From: Candidatus Pelagibacter sp.
GTDB taxonomy: Bacteria > Pseudomonadota > Alphaproteobacteria > Pelagibacterales > Pelagibacteraceae
Assembly: GCA_028222445.1 (NCBI GenBank)
Contig: JAOISU010000003.1
Location: 2,501 to 66,500, forward strand
Direction: 5' to 3'
DNA length: 64,000 bases
Shown here: in pieces, positions 20,934 to 29,941 of the stretch
How positions within the stretch are numbered: position 1 is the first letter of the stretch
Layout of the letters: each line of letters starts with the position of its first letter
The notes under the pieces: model-generated
Databases searched by the model: none
Seen by the model: the letters and a program-made list of their open reading frames with translations, nothing else
Told to the model about the DNA's origin: nothing
Translations under genes and position numbers: made by a program

Positions 20934-21677
20934 CTATTGTGATTTATATTCCATAATTTTTTTTATAGCCAGATAATCCTCTTCTGTATCAACTCCAATA
21001 GGAGAATATTTTGCTAAAGCTACATTAATTTTTATATTATTATCAAGCGCTCTTAATTGTTCTAATCTATTTTTTTTTTCATTTATAGTTTGATCTAAAT
21101 CTATAAATTTTTCTAATATATTTGTCTTATATGAATATATTCCAATATGATGATAAACATTTAGATTACTTGAAGGCATACTTTTTCTACTAAAGTTTAT
21201 TGCTAATGGAAAATTATTATTTACTATCTCTTTTTCTGTAAAAACTTTAACAACATTTTCATTTTCAAGCATAGCATCATCTTTTAATTTTGCAGCCAAT
21301 GTTCCAATTGCTGAATTATTGTTAATCATAAAATTATTTAAATTTATGATATCATTTTTATCAATATCAGGTTCATCCCCCTGAAGATTCAATATGTAAT
21401 CAATATTTTTTAGATTAAGTTTTTTATAAGCTTCAAAAACTCTATCTGTACCAGTTTTATGATGACTGCCAGTTAAAATTGCTTTTCCACCATTCTTGGT
21501 TACATCCTCTAATATTTCCTGATCTTCTGTTGCAACTACCACATCACCAATATTGGCCTCCTCAGCTCTTTTAAAAACATGAGAAATAATTGATAAATCA
21601 TTAATTTTTAAAAGTGGTTTTCCAGGTAATCTGGATGCTGACATTCTTGAAGGAATTAAAATTAATGTTTTAACCAT
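20934..21677 (-). CDS. kdsB: 3-deoxy-manno-octulosonate cytidylyltransferase
   Basis: KdsB activates KDO to CMP-KDO for lipopolysaccharide inner core. The 247-aa product starts with the nucleotide-binding IPSRMSASRLPGKPL, has LNLQGDEPDID (about 98-108) and HHIGIYSYK (about 176). The gene is followed by pheA with a 1-base gap, an order seen in other Alphaproteobacteria. kdsD for the same pathway is at 27597. Confidence 0.94.
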   Translation of the reverse strand: MVKTLILIPSRMSASRLPGKPLLKINDLSIISHVFKRAEEANIGDVVVATEDQEILEDVTKNGGKAILTGSHHKTGTDRVFEAYKKLNLKNIDYILNLQGDEPDIDKNDIINLNNFMINNNSAIGTLAAKLKDDAMLENENVVKVFTEKEIVNNNFPLAINFSRKSMPSSNLNVYHHIGIYSYKTNILEKFIDLDQTINEKKNRLEQLRALDNNIKINVALAKYSPIGVDTEEDYLAIKKIMEYKSQ

Positions 21678-21781
21678 TATAAAACCTGTAACTTATGCGT
21701 CCGTTAGACGCAAAATTAAAAATTAAAATTTGAGTTTTTTTTTTATTATCATGTTATATCTGCAAAATTAATTAAATATAT

Positions 21782-22321
21782 ATGGATTCGTTTGAGTTAA
21801 ATAAAATAATTGCATCAATTCTATTAGTTGCTCTTTTGGTCATTGGTTTAGGTAAACTTGCTGATGGTGTTTTTCATGTAAAACAACCAAAAAATCCAGG
21901 GTATCAAGTCGAGATTGAAAACCAGTCTACTTCTTTAGTAACACAAGTTTCTGAAGTGGAAGAAAAAATTGATATAGTTGCTATCATGGCGCTAGGAGAC
22001 GTGACAACTGGAGAAAAAATATTCAAAAAATGTGCAGCTTGTCATTCTATTGAAAAGGGTGGAGCTAACAAAATTGGACCTGCACTTTATGGTGTAGTTG
22101 GAAGTAAAGTTGGTCATGTATCAGATTATAAATATTCCAAAGCTTTAGCGACGTATGGAAAACAATGGTCATTTGAAGAACTAAATGGTTTTTTAACAAA
22201 ACCAGCCTCTTACCTTAAGGGAACAAAAATGTCCTATGCTGGTTTAAGAAAAGAAACAGATAGAGCTTCTGTTATCAAATACTTAAATCAAAATAGTGAT
22301 AACCCAATACCTTTACCTTAA
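21782..22321 (+). CDS. cycM: Membrane-anchored cytochrome c (CycM/c552 type)
   Basis: The 179-aa product has an N-terminal membrane segment (about 9-27), a linker, and one class I cytochrome c domain with heme motif CAACH (84-88) and probable axial ligand Met150 in KGTKMSYAG. Such proteins carry electrons from the bc1 complex to cytochrome oxidase at the inner membrane in Alphaproteobacteria. Its gene upstream of argF on the opposite strand ends in a 9-base convergent overlap. Confidence 0.9.
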   Translation: MDSFELNKIIASILLVALLVIGLGKLADGVFHVKQPKNPGYQVEIENQSTSLVTQVSEVEEKIDIVAIMALGDVTTGEKIFKKCAACHSIEKGGANKIGPALYGVVGSKVGHVSDYKYSKALATYGKQWSFEELNGFLTKPASYLKGTKMSYAGLRKETDRASVIKYLNQNSDNPIPLP

Positions 22322-23242
22322 TTTTTCAAAACAGTATAAAAGAATACTTTTTTGAACATGAGCTCTATTGAGTGCTTGTAACCAAACCTCTGAATTTTTC
22401 CCTAAAAAAACTTCATCGGTAACTTCTTCACCTCGAGGAAGACAATGTAAAAAAGTTACATCTTTTTTTGCAAAACTAATTAATTTAGAATTAATCTTAA
22501 AATTGTTAAAAGCTCTAATCTTACTTATTTTATTTACATTGTCATTCAGTGAGATAACCTTATCTGAAAAAATCACATCTGCATTTTTAACAGCTTTTTT
22601 AGCATCATTAAAAATGAAAATTTTACCTTTGTTGTTTTTTGCCCAATCAATTACAAGTTTTTTAGGTTCATAATTTTTTGGACAAGCAATGTTTAATTTA
22701 AATGAAAACTTAACTGATGCTGCAATTAAACTATTTAAAACATTGTTTGAATCTCCAACCCAACAAATATTTAATTTTGAGATTGATTTTTTCTTTATTT
22801 CTTCAACTGTAAGAATGTCTGAAAGAACTTGAGTTGGATGAGATGAGGGGCTCAAACCATTGATAACAGGTATTGTTAAATATTTACTAAATTCTTCAAT
22901 TTTTTTATCACTATCAGTTCTCAACATAAAACCATCTCCATACGTTGATAAAATTTTTGCTGTATCCGCTAAACTTTCACCACTTTTTCCAAGATGCAAC
23001 TCATTTGCTCTAAGAGTTATGGTTCCTCCACCTAATTGTTTTATTGCTAGATAAAAACTTAATCTTGTTCTTAAACTTGCTTTTTCAAACATTTGAATGA
23101 GTAATTTACCCTTTAGAGGTTGGTCTTTATCCACATCTAAAGTGTTAAATTTTTTTCTTTTTAATTTTCTTTTTTTTGCATCAGTAATAATTTTTCTTAG
23201 ATCTGCTGCTGGAATATCTTTAAGAGTAATAAAATGTTTCAT
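22313..23242 (-). CDS. argF: Ornithine carbamoyltransferase
   Basis: ArgF makes citrulline from ornithine and carbamoyl phosphate. The 309-aa product has the phosphate-binding region FEKASLRTR (52-60), HPTQVLSD (about 137-144) and HCLPRGEEV near 266. Two positions differ from the usual family: the STRT motif reads SLRT, and HCLPAHRGEEV lacks the AH pair. Everything else is consistent with an ornithine enzyme, and it follows argD by 2 bases in one operon. Confidence 0.9.
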   Translation of the reverse strand: MKHFITLKDIPAADLRKIITDAKKRKLKRKKFNTLDVDKDQPLKGKLLIQMFEKASLRTRLSFYLAIKQLGGGTITLRANELHLGKSGESLADTAKILSTYGDGFMLRTDSDKKIEEFSKYLTIPVINGLSPSSHPTQVLSDILTVEEIKKKSISKLNICWVGDSNNVLNSLIAASVKFSFKLNIACPKNYEPKKLVIDWAKNNKGKIFIFNDAKKAVKNADVIFSDKVISLNDNVNKISKIRAFNNFKINSKLISFAKKDVTFLHCLPRGEEVTDEVFLGKNSEVWLQALNRAHVQKSILLYCFEKLR

Positions 23243-23244
23243 TG

Positions 23245-24411
23245 TTATTTAAAAGTTGAACAAACTTTTTTAATGATATTTATAGCTAAATCTATTTCTT
23301 GTTTCTTAACATTGAGTGGCGGTAATATTCTTACTACATTTTCTCCAGCCCTGATTGTTAAAAGCTTATTATCCATTAACTTTTGAATAAATTTTGTCTG
23401 ATCCCCATGCAGTTGTAATCCAATAAGTAAACCAACTCCTCTTACCTCTTTAATAACATTAGGGAATTTTTTTTTAATTTCATTTAATTCTTTATTAAAA
23501 TATTTTGATAATTTTTTAACATTATTAAGGAATCCTTTTTTAAATATTTGATCTAATACCGCATTCCCAACAGACATTGCCAGTGGATTTCCTCCAAAGG
23601 TTGATCCATGAGTGCCCACTGTCATACCTGATGCAACTTTTTTATTCATCAAAAGTGCGCCGAGCGGGAATCCCCCTCCTATGCCTTTAGCTATTGGTAC
23701 TATATCTGGTTTAATTTTTGAATTTTCAAAAGCAAAAAAATTTCCAGATCTTCCTATGCCACACTGAACCTCATCTAAAATTAATAAAATTTTTTTCTTA
23801 TTACAGATTTTTCTCAACTCTTTTAGGCACCAGTCTGGTATTGCTTTGATTCCTCCTTCACCCATAACAGTTTCAACCATTATAGCTGCTGTTTTTTTTG
23901 TAATAGAGTTCATTAAATTTTTGTGATTTCCAAATTCAAAATGATCAAATCCATCAACTTTAGGTCCAAACCCTTCAGTCATTTTTTTTGATCCACTAGC
24001 ATAGATTGCTGCTAATGTTCTGCCATGAAATGAATTTTTAATACAAAGAATTCTGTTTTTTGAAGGTTTCCCTATTGAGTAAAAATACCTTCTGGCAGCC
24101 TTGATTGCTGCTTCTGTTGCTTCAGCTCCACTGTTTTGAAAAATAACAAAATCAGCAAAAGTTTTTTTTGTTAATCTTTCAGCCAATCTTTCGCCCTCAG
24201 GAATTATAAATGCATTTGATATATGCCATAATTTTTTTGATTGTTTATTTATTGCCTTTATTAAATATGGATTAGCATGTCCTAAAGAATTAACTGCGAT
24301 GCCTTGAACAAAATCTAAGTATTTTTTTCCATTAGTTGAATATAAAAAACTACCTTTTCCATATTTAAATGAAATAGGTCTTCTGTTATAGTTTTTTGCT
24401 AAAGCGCTCAT
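23245..24411 (-). CDS. argD: Acetylornithine aminotransferase
   Basis: ArgD is the PLP-dependent transaminase of arginine synthesis and often also serves as succinyl-diaminopimelate aminotransferase (DapC). The 388-aa product has the class III blocks ALIxN-type AFIIPEGERLAERL, NSGAEATEAAIKAARRY, ILDEVQCGIGRSG and the PLP lysine in PIAKGIGGGFPLGA (about 245). Because dapD and dapE are present in the window but no dapC, this enzyme may supply that step; this is inference. argF follows. Confidence 0.93.
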   Translation of the reverse strand: MSALAKNYNRRPISFKYGKGSFLYSTNGKKYLDFVQGIAVNSLGHANPYLIKAINKQSKKLWHISNAFIIPEGERLAERLTKKTFADFVIFQNSGAEATEAAIKAARRYFYSIGKPSKNRILCIKNSFHGRTLAAIYASGSKKMTEGFGPKVDGFDHFEFGNHKNLMNSITKKTAAIMVETVMGEGGIKAIPDWCLKELRKICNKKKILLILDEVQCGIGRSGNFFAFENSKIKPDIVPIAKGIGGGFPLGALLMNKKVASGMTVGTHGSTFGGNPLAMSVGNAVLDQIFKKGFLNNVKKLSKYFNKELNEIKKKFPNVIKEVRGVGLLIGLQLHGDQTKFIQKLMDNKLLTIRAGENVVRILPPLNVKKQEIDLAINIIKKVCSTFK

Positions 24412-24414
24412 TTA

Positions 24415-25227
24415 TTAAGATTTAATTTTATAACCTTTTTTGTAAAGAAAAAAAGCTACATACCACATTAAAATACTTAGTATTAATAAATATATTAAAC
24501 CTATACTTATTGATCCATCAGACCTTCCTAAAAAACCATACCTAAAACCATCAATCATATAAAAAAAAGGATTAAGATGACTTATGGTTTGAAAAAATTG
24601 TGGAAGCTTATCAATTGAATAAAAAACTCCTGATAAAAAACTTAAAGGGGTAATAACAAAGTTAGTTACTGTAGCTGTATGATCAAACTTTTCAGCCCAT
24701 AGTCCTGTTATAAAGCCCAAGCTTCCTAAAATAAATGCACTTAAAAAACCAAATATAAAAATATATAAAAAATTATTAATAGGTATTTCAACTATCAAAG
24801 AAAAAACTCCAATTGAAATGATTGCAATCAAGAAACTTCTAGTCAAGGCTGCAAGTATAATTGCCATTGAAACCTCAAATGCAGATAAGGGTGCGTAAAG
24901 CATATCCACAATATTTCCTTGAATTTTTCCTATCATTAATGATGAAACTGAATGACTAAATGATTGGGTTAAAATGCTCATAGCAATTAATCCCGGGGCT
25001 AGAAAACTAATAAATGAGTAACCAAGAACATTTCCCCTATTATTTCCTAGCGCCAAAGATAATACTGATAAAAATAAAAGACTGGATACAAGTGGAGATA
25101 GTAATGTTTGTTGCCAAACTGCCATGAATCTATTGCATTCTTTAAGCCACAAACTTCTAAAACCAATCCAATTAATAAGACCAAATTTCTTTACACCAAT
25201 ATGATATTTTTTATTCAATTCAACCAT
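24415..25227 (-). CDS. ABC-2 type transporter permease
   Basis: The 270-aa product has about six hydrophobic segments and the ABC-2 signature region toward the C-terminus (FVITPLSFLSGVFYSIDKLP and LNPFFYMIDGFRYGFLG). It belongs to the family of YadH/NodJ-like permeases, which export lipids, polysaccharides or drugs. No ATPase gene is adjacent; the partner must be elsewhere. It stands 3 bases upstream of argD, which looks like transcriptional convenience rather than function. Confidence 0.85.
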   Translation of the reverse strand: MVELNKKYHIGVKKFGLINWIGFRSLWLKECNRFMAVWQQTLLSPLVSSLLFLSVLSLALGNNRGNVLGYSFISFLAPGLIAMSILTQSFSHSVSSLMIGKIQGNIVDMLYAPLSAFEVSMAIILAALTRSFLIAIISIGVFSLIVEIPINNFLYIFIFGFLSAFILGSLGFITGLWAEKFDHTATVTNFVITPLSFLSGVFYSIDKLPQFFQTISHLNPFFYMIDGFRYGFLGRSDGSISIGLIYLLILSILMWYVAFFLYKKGYKIKS

Positions 25228-25351
25228 AAGTAATCATTTATAAGTTCTAAAAATAATTTGTGTACAAAACAAAAATATTTATTGTTTTTTTTTAATTCTC
25301 GTGTGATCTGTATATAGTTATTAAAATTAAATAACATACTAAATATAGATT

Positions 25352-25852
25352 ATGAGTTGGACAGAAGAAAAAGTTGCAAAATTAAAAGAGCTTTGGGGCA
25401 AAGGAAGTACAGCAAGTCAAATTGCAGAAATAATTGGAGGTATCAGCAGAAATGCCGTTATTGGCAAAGCGCACAGACTTAACCTATCGTCGAAAATCAA
25501 AACTCGTAATGCTTCTTCAATTCAAAATTACGATAATAACTCAGAAGAAAATAACTCAAAGCAAAAAAGAGGAAGAAAAAGTAAATTTAAATCATTAATA
25601 ATTGAAAAAGACTTTGAGCCTGAAAACCCAAAAAAATTAGAAGAGCTAGACGAAAGTTCATGTAAGTGGCCTATTGGGCATCCAGAAGAAGAGAGTTTTT
25701 ATTTCTGTGGCAGATCTTCTTTAAAAGATTTTTCATACTGTAAACTTCACTTACTTTATGCTTATCAGCCAAAAGGAAAGAAGGAAGAGCCTGTGAGTGA
25801 CAAAGATGAAGAGGCTCCTCAATATATTGAAAAGAAAATAAATACAGCTTAG
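25352..25852 (+). CDS. gcrA: GcrA family cell cycle regulator
   Basis: GcrA binds sigma-70 RNA polymerase and methylated GANTC promoters in Caulobacter. The 166-aa product begins MSWTEEKVAKLKELWGKG with the helix-turn-helix SASQIAEIIG-like block and NAVIGKAHRLNL. A C-terminal Cys/His cluster (CKWPIGHP, FCGRSS, YCKLH, about 107-133) matches the family end. It is encoded alone, between divergent neighbours. Confidence 0.92.
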   Translation: MSWTEEKVAKLKELWGKGSTASQIAEIIGGISRNAVIGKAHRLNLSSKIKTRNASSIQNYDNNSEENNSKQKRGRKSKFKSLIIEKDFEPENPKKLEELDESSCKWPIGHPEEESFYFCGRSSLKDFSYCKLHLLYAYQPKGKKEEPVSDKDEEAPQYIEKKINTA

Positions 25853-25974
25853 CGTATTTTAAAATTTTTTTTATTTTTTTTTTTACCCTCTAAACCTCTA
25901 ATAAAAGATTTAACAATTAAATAGATTAAGATCGAAAAAATTAAAAATATTAATAAATAAATTATTTTGATCAC
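25849..25974 (-). CDS. Predicted 41-aa membrane protein
   Basis: A GTG-started frame of 41 codons fills most of the gap between gcrA and the next gene. The product starts MIKIIYLLIFLIFSILIYLI: one hydrophobic segment (about residues 3-21) followed by a short loop and a very basic tail of Lys/Asn/Arg. The stop overlaps the gcrA stop by 4 bases on the opposite strand. Upstream there is no strong Shine-Dalgarno. Poly-A composition could create such a tail by chance, so the call is tentative. Confidence 0.4.
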   Translation of the reverse strand: MIKIIYLLIFLIFSILIYLIVKSFIRGLEGKKKNKKNFKIR

Positions 25975-26012
25975 GACTAATAAATTATAACATTTTAGTG
26001 TTTTAATTTCTA

Positions 26013-26981
26013 TTAAGAATTACTAGTTCTATATTTTTTTGTAGAAAATTGACCACCTTCTCTCCACATATAACAATACTTTTCAACTTCTTGGTCAAAT
26101 ATTTTTGAACTTGGCACTCCTAAATCAAAATTAGTTTGATATTTACTAGAAGGAATATTGTCATATTTTAAAAGAGTCAATTGATCTATTGTCAATAATG
26201 GTTTTGGGAATAATTGAAAAAATTTTGCTGATATTTTGGCTGCAAATAAAGGCATGGGTATTAAGAGCCTTTTTTTATTAATTAGGACTAATAGTTTATT
26301 GAGAATTTCTTTTAAAGTAAAAGTTTCAGGCCCAACACATTCCACTATCTTTGAATGAATATTTTTTGAAATAATATAATAAATTATATCTGTTAAATCA
26401 GAACAATGTATTGGAGTAAATTTAGTGTCACCATTGTAATAAAGTGGGAAAAATGGAAGTCTGCTTAATAAAGTCATAAAACTTGTTGTAAAGTTATCGT
26501 CAACTGAATAAACGACTGAAGGTCTTAATATGGCAGCCAAAGGAAAATTTTTTTGAATATTCAGCTCGCCCTCTAATTTACTTTTTGCATATTCTGAGTC
26601 TGTCGCTTTATTAATTCCCAATGCTGATAAATGAATAAATTGATTAACTTTATATTCCTTACAAAGCTTAGCTAAAATAGATGGAAAAATAGAATGAATA
26701 TTTTTAAATGAATTGCCTTTTCCACTTTCATATAAAATGCCTATTAAATTTATACAAATGTCAGCTTTAAAAAATAATTTTCTTATTTTGTTTTCATCAA
26801 AAATATTAGCTTCAACAATGTCAATGTATCCAGCATTGGCTTGGGTTTTAATTATGTAGCCTTTTTGATGAAGGTTTCTAGTAACAATAGTTACTTTATA
26901 ATTATTTTTAGTTAGCTTTCTGATTAAATGTCTGCCTATTTGACCACTGCCGCCAAAGATTAGACAATTTTTTGCTTTCAT
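26013..26981 (-). CDS. NAD(P)-binding reductase of the complex I NDUFA9 type
   Basis: The 322-aa product is an atypical short-chain dehydrogenase/epimerase. It starts with the Rossmann glycine motif FGGSGQIGRHLI (9-20), and has HLSALGINKATDSEYAKSKLEGE, where the usual YxxxK catalytic pair is present. This layout, with no obvious sugar context, matches the family that includes the mitochondrial complex I subunit NDUFA9. The gene is widespread in Alphaproteobacteria. It is divergent from rnd. Confidence 0.82.
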   Translation of the reverse strand: MKAKNCLIFGGSGQIGRHLIRKLTKNNYKVTIVTRNLHQKGYIIKTQANAGYIDIVEANIFDENKIRKLFFKADICINLIGILYESGKGNSFKNIHSIFPSILAKLCKEYKVNQFIHLSALGINKATDSEYAKSKLEGELNIQKNFPLAAILRPSVVYSVDDNFTTSFMTLLSRLPFFPLYYNGDTKFTPIHCSDLTDIIYYIISKNIHSKIVECVGPETFTLKEILNKLLVLINKKRLLIPMPLFAAKISAKFFQLFPKPLLTIDQLTLLKYDNIPSSKYQTNFDLGVPSSKIFDQEVEKYCYMWREGGQFSTKKYRTSNS

Positions 26982-26997
26982 ATATATATATTTAAAA

Positions 26998-27609
26998 ATG
27001 AATATTGATATTAAACTTCACAAAGGGGATCTACCAGAAGATTTAGATTTAGGCAATATTATTGCAGTTGATGGAGAGTTTATGGGGCTTAACGTTAAGC
27101 GTGATCCCTTATGTCTGATACAAATATCAACTGGCAATTTAGATGCTCATATAATCCAGCTAGATAGAAAAAGTTATATTGCCCCAAATTTAAATAAAGT
27201 TCTATCAGATGAAAAGATTACAAAAATATTTCATTATGGAAGGGCTGATATGGCGCACATTAAATATTACCTAAAAACAGAAACTAAAAATATTCTAGAT
27301 ACAAAAATTGCATCAAAACTAGCTAGATCTTATTCAGATAGTCACTCTCTTAAAACTTTAATTAAAGAATTCATGAATATTGATGTTAGCAAACAATTTC
27401 AAAGTTCGGATTTTGGTGGTGAATTATCGCCTGCTCAACTTAAATATTGTGCTAACGATGTAATTTATTTACATAAAATACATGAAGAGTTAAATAAGAT
27501 TCTTGTAAGAGAAAAACGAATAGATTTATACAATGATTGTTTAAAATTTTTAAAAACAAGAGTTGATCTTGATTTAGCTTTATTCAAAGAAGATATATGG
27601 GCTCATTAG
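26998..27609 (+). CDS. rnd: Ribonuclease D-like 3'-5' exonuclease (catalytic domain only)
   Basis: The 203-aa product is the DEDD exonuclease domain: AVDGEFMGL (motif I, about 24-32), HYGRADMAHI (motif II) and KYCANDVIYLHKIHEEL (motif III, with the DEDDy Tyr). It lacks the HRDC domains of full-length RNase D, which is usual for the short alphaproteobacterial form. It begins the operon rnd-kdsD-lptC-lptB and overlaps kdsD by 13 bases. Confidence 0.93.
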   Translation: MNIDIKLHKGDLPEDLDLGNIIAVDGEFMGLNVKRDPLCLIQISTGNLDAHIIQLDRKSYIAPNLNKVLSDEKITKIFHYGRADMAHIKYYLKTETKNILDTKIASKLARSYSDSHSLKTLIKEFMNIDVSKQFQSSDFGGELSPAQLKYCANDVIYLHKIHEELNKILVREKRIDLYNDCLKFLKTRVDLDLALFKEDIWAH

Positions 27610-28574
27610 ATAAAAAACAGAATTATAAAAGAATTGCAAAAGAAGTAATACAGCTAGAGATAAATGCTCTAAATAAATTAAAAAATTCAATTGCTGGCTC
27701 ATTTAGCAATGCAGTTGAAGTAATTTCAAAATGTCAATCAAAAGTGATATTATGTGGTGTTGGTAAAAGTGGTTTGATAGCAGCTAAAATTTCAGCAACT
27801 CTCTCTTCAGTTGGAACTCCCTCTTTCTCTCTCTCTGCAAACGATTGTTCACATGGAGATCTTGGCAGTATTTCTAAAAAAGATGTCCTAGTTTTAATAA
27901 GTTATTCAGGGTCTACAGAAGAGTTAAAAAATATTATCAAATATGCCAATAGAAATAAAATAACTTTAATTGGAATAATGTCTAAAAAAAATTCTATATT
28001 ATATAAGGCTTCAGATATAAAGTTGCTTATACCAGAAGTTACGGAGGCTGGTCTAGGTATTGTACCAACATCAAGTACTATCAGTCAATTAAGTATTGGG
28101 GATGCATTAGCTGTAGCAATACTTAATAAAAAAAAAATAAGTAAAACTGATTTTAAAAAATATCATCCCTCAGGTAATCTTGGAATAAAACTAAGAACTG
28201 TTGAAGAATTAATGAGTGTTGGAAATAAAATTCCTTTTGTAAGTGAAAACTTAAATATGGAAAAAGCCTTAAAAATTTTAACCCAAAAAAAACTAGGAAC
28301 ACTGATAGTTAGAAATAAAAATAGAATTACAACTGGAATAATTACCGATGGAAATATTAGACGCTTAAATCAAAAAACTGATAATTTAAAAAAATTTATT
28401 GTTAAATCTGTTATGACTAAAAATCCTATCTATGTAGAAAAAGAGATGTTGGCTGAAAAAGCATTATCGATTATGAATGATCAAAAAATAACCTGTGTAT
28501 GTGTCAATAAAAATAAAAATAAAACAATAGGAATTCTTCATATCCATAATATTCTTGATACAAAAATCAGGTAA
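27597..28574 (+). CDS. kdsD: Arabinose-5-phosphate isomerase
   Basis: KdsD (KpsF/GutQ) converts ribulose-5-phosphate to arabinose-5-phosphate, the first step toward KDO. The 325-aa product has an SIS domain (CGVGKSGLIAAKISATLSS, then SYSGSTEELKN) and two CBS domains (about 205-320; VMTKNPIYVEKEML). The context is the KDO/LPS export operon; kdsB is at 20934. Confidence 0.94.
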   Translation: MGSLDKKQNYKRIAKEVIQLEINALNKLKNSIAGSFSNAVEVISKCQSKVILCGVGKSGLIAAKISATLSSVGTPSFSLSANDCSHGDLGSISKKDVLVLISYSGSTEELKNIIKYANRNKITLIGIMSKKNSILYKASDIKLLIPEVTEAGLGIVPTSSTISQLSIGDALAVAILNKKKISKTDFKKYHPSGNLGIKLRTVEELMSVGNKIPFVSENLNMEKALKILTQKKLGTLIVRNKNRITTGIITDGNIRRLNQKTDNLKKFIVKSVMTKNPIYVEKEMLAEKALSIMNDQKITCVCVNKNKNKTIGILHIHNILDTKIR

Positions 28575-29174
28575 ATGAATAAAAAAATTATCTTTCAGAT
28601 ATTTCTATATTTCTTAATATTTTTTTTTATTGGTCTTTTGGCTTTTCAATATTCTTATGAAGAGAAACCTAAAGATACAAGTTTCTCAGAGAACAACATT
28701 GATTTAAATTCCAATACAAATACATCTAGTAATACAATGAGTAATATTGAGTACAAATCAACTGATACAATTGGAAACCAATATTTAATAAGAGCAAAAT
28801 TGGGCTCAATATCTGATGAAGACTCAAATGTAATTCTCATGCAGGAGGTGGAGGCTGAGATCCAACTTGATAATAAAGAAAAAATTTTAATCAGTGCTTT
28901 ATCTGCTGAATATAATATTGTTAATTATGATACTTTTTTTAAGGAACAAACAAATATAAAATATAATGAGCACAATCTTAATTGTAATAATGCCGACCTA
29001 ATTTTTAAAGATCATAAAATAAAACTTTATAGCAATATTAATTATAGTAGTCTAAATACATCTCTTTTAGCTGATGAAATAGAGATTGATCTAATTACTA
29101 AAAATTTAAAAGTTTATATGATTGATAAAAATCAAAAAATTAAAGCAACATTTAAAAATAATGTCTCAAATTAA
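28575..29174 (+). CDS. lptC: LPS export protein LptC
   Basis: LptC is the bitopic inner-membrane subunit that passes LPS from LptBFG to LptA. The 199-aa product has one N-terminal membrane segment (about 6-24) and a beta-rich periplasmic domain (about 60-195) with the alternating pattern expected for the LptC fold. Identity rests on topology and on position directly after kdsD and before lptB. No separate lptA lies between, although it usually does. Confidence 0.82.
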   Translation: MNKKIIFQIFLYFLIFFFIGLLAFQYSYEEKPKDTSFSENNIDLNSNTNTSSNTMSNIEYKSTDTIGNQYLIRAKLGSISDEDSNVILMQEVEAEIQLDNKEKILISALSAEYNIVNYDTFFKEQTNIKYNEHNLNCNNADLIFKDHKIKLYSNINYSSLNTSLLADEIEIDLITKNLKVYMIDKNQKIKATFKNNVSN

Positions 29175-29940
29175 AGCATTCAGAATTAAAAGTTTTAAAA
29201 AAAATGTTCAAATATGCTCGTTTAAAAATATTTGTTTATCTTACGGGGAGCGTAAAATTTTAGACAATATTAATTTAGATATTTACCCAGGTGAAATTTT
29301 AGGTTTACTTGGTCCTAATGGTGTTGGTAAAAGTAGCTTGTTTAATCTTTTAATTGGTCTAGTAAAACCAGATTCTGGCCATATACTTATTAACTCCATT
29401 AATGTGAACGAGCTTCCTATTTATTTAAGAACTAGAAAATTTAAAATAGGCTATGTTCCTCAATATGGTGGTTATTTCCATGATTTAACATTAATAGAAA
29501 ACTTTAACGCTATAGCAGAGATTGTAATTAAAGATAAAAATAAAAGAATTGCTAAAATTGACGAATTGATCAACAAATTTCAACTTAATAACTTGTTAAA
29601 CATAAAAGCTAAATATCTATCAGGTGGACAAAAACGTAAGCTTGTTATTTCTTTAGCCCTACTTGGAGAGCCAAAAATTTTAATATGTGATGAAATTTTT
29701 GCAGCATTGGATGTACTTTCAATACAAATGTTAAAAATGATTTTAATTAACCTTCAAAAAGATAATAATGATCTTTCTATTATAATCTGTGAACACCAAG
29801 CAAGAGAGTTATTGGCTATAGTTGATAGAGCAATGATTCTTTCAAAGGGAAAAATTATTGCAAAAGGAACTCCCAATGAGTTAATGAACAATGAGCTAGC
29901 AAGGTCAGATTATTTTGGTGATCAATTTAAACTTAATTAA
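29161..29940 (+). CDS. lptB: LPS export ABC transporter ATP-binding protein LptB
   Basis: The 259-aa ATPase powers LPS extraction with LptF/LptG. It has Walker A GPNGVGKSS (about 48-56), the LptB-like Q-loop VPQYGGYFHDLT, signature LSGGQKRK (usually LSGGERRR) and Walker B LICDEIFAALD. The ATG at 29161 overlaps lptC by 14 bases; the frame continues 13 codons further upstream but deeper into lptC. aroA starts 1 base after the stop. Confidence 0.93.
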   Translation: MSQIKAFRIKSFKKNVQICSFKNICLSYGERKILDNINLDIYPGEILGLLGPNGVGKSSLFNLLIGLVKPDSGHILINSINVNELPIYLRTRKFKIGYVPQYGGYFHDLTLIENFNAIAEIVIKDKNKRIAKIDELINKFQLNNLLNIKAKYLSGGQKRKLVISLALLGEPKILICDEIFAALDVLSIQMLKMILINLQKDNNDLSIIICEHQARELLAIVDRAMILSKGKIIAKGTPNELMNNELARSDYFGDQFKLN

Positions 29941-29941
29941 A

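Noticed and set aside
24415..25227. ABC permease as part of an arginine uptake system with argD/argF
   Set aside because: ABC-2 permeases are exporters and no binding protein or ATPase is nearby.
29122..29160. Longer lptB N-terminus
   Set aside because: It extends deeper into lptC; the ATG at 29161 gives a normal LptB start.
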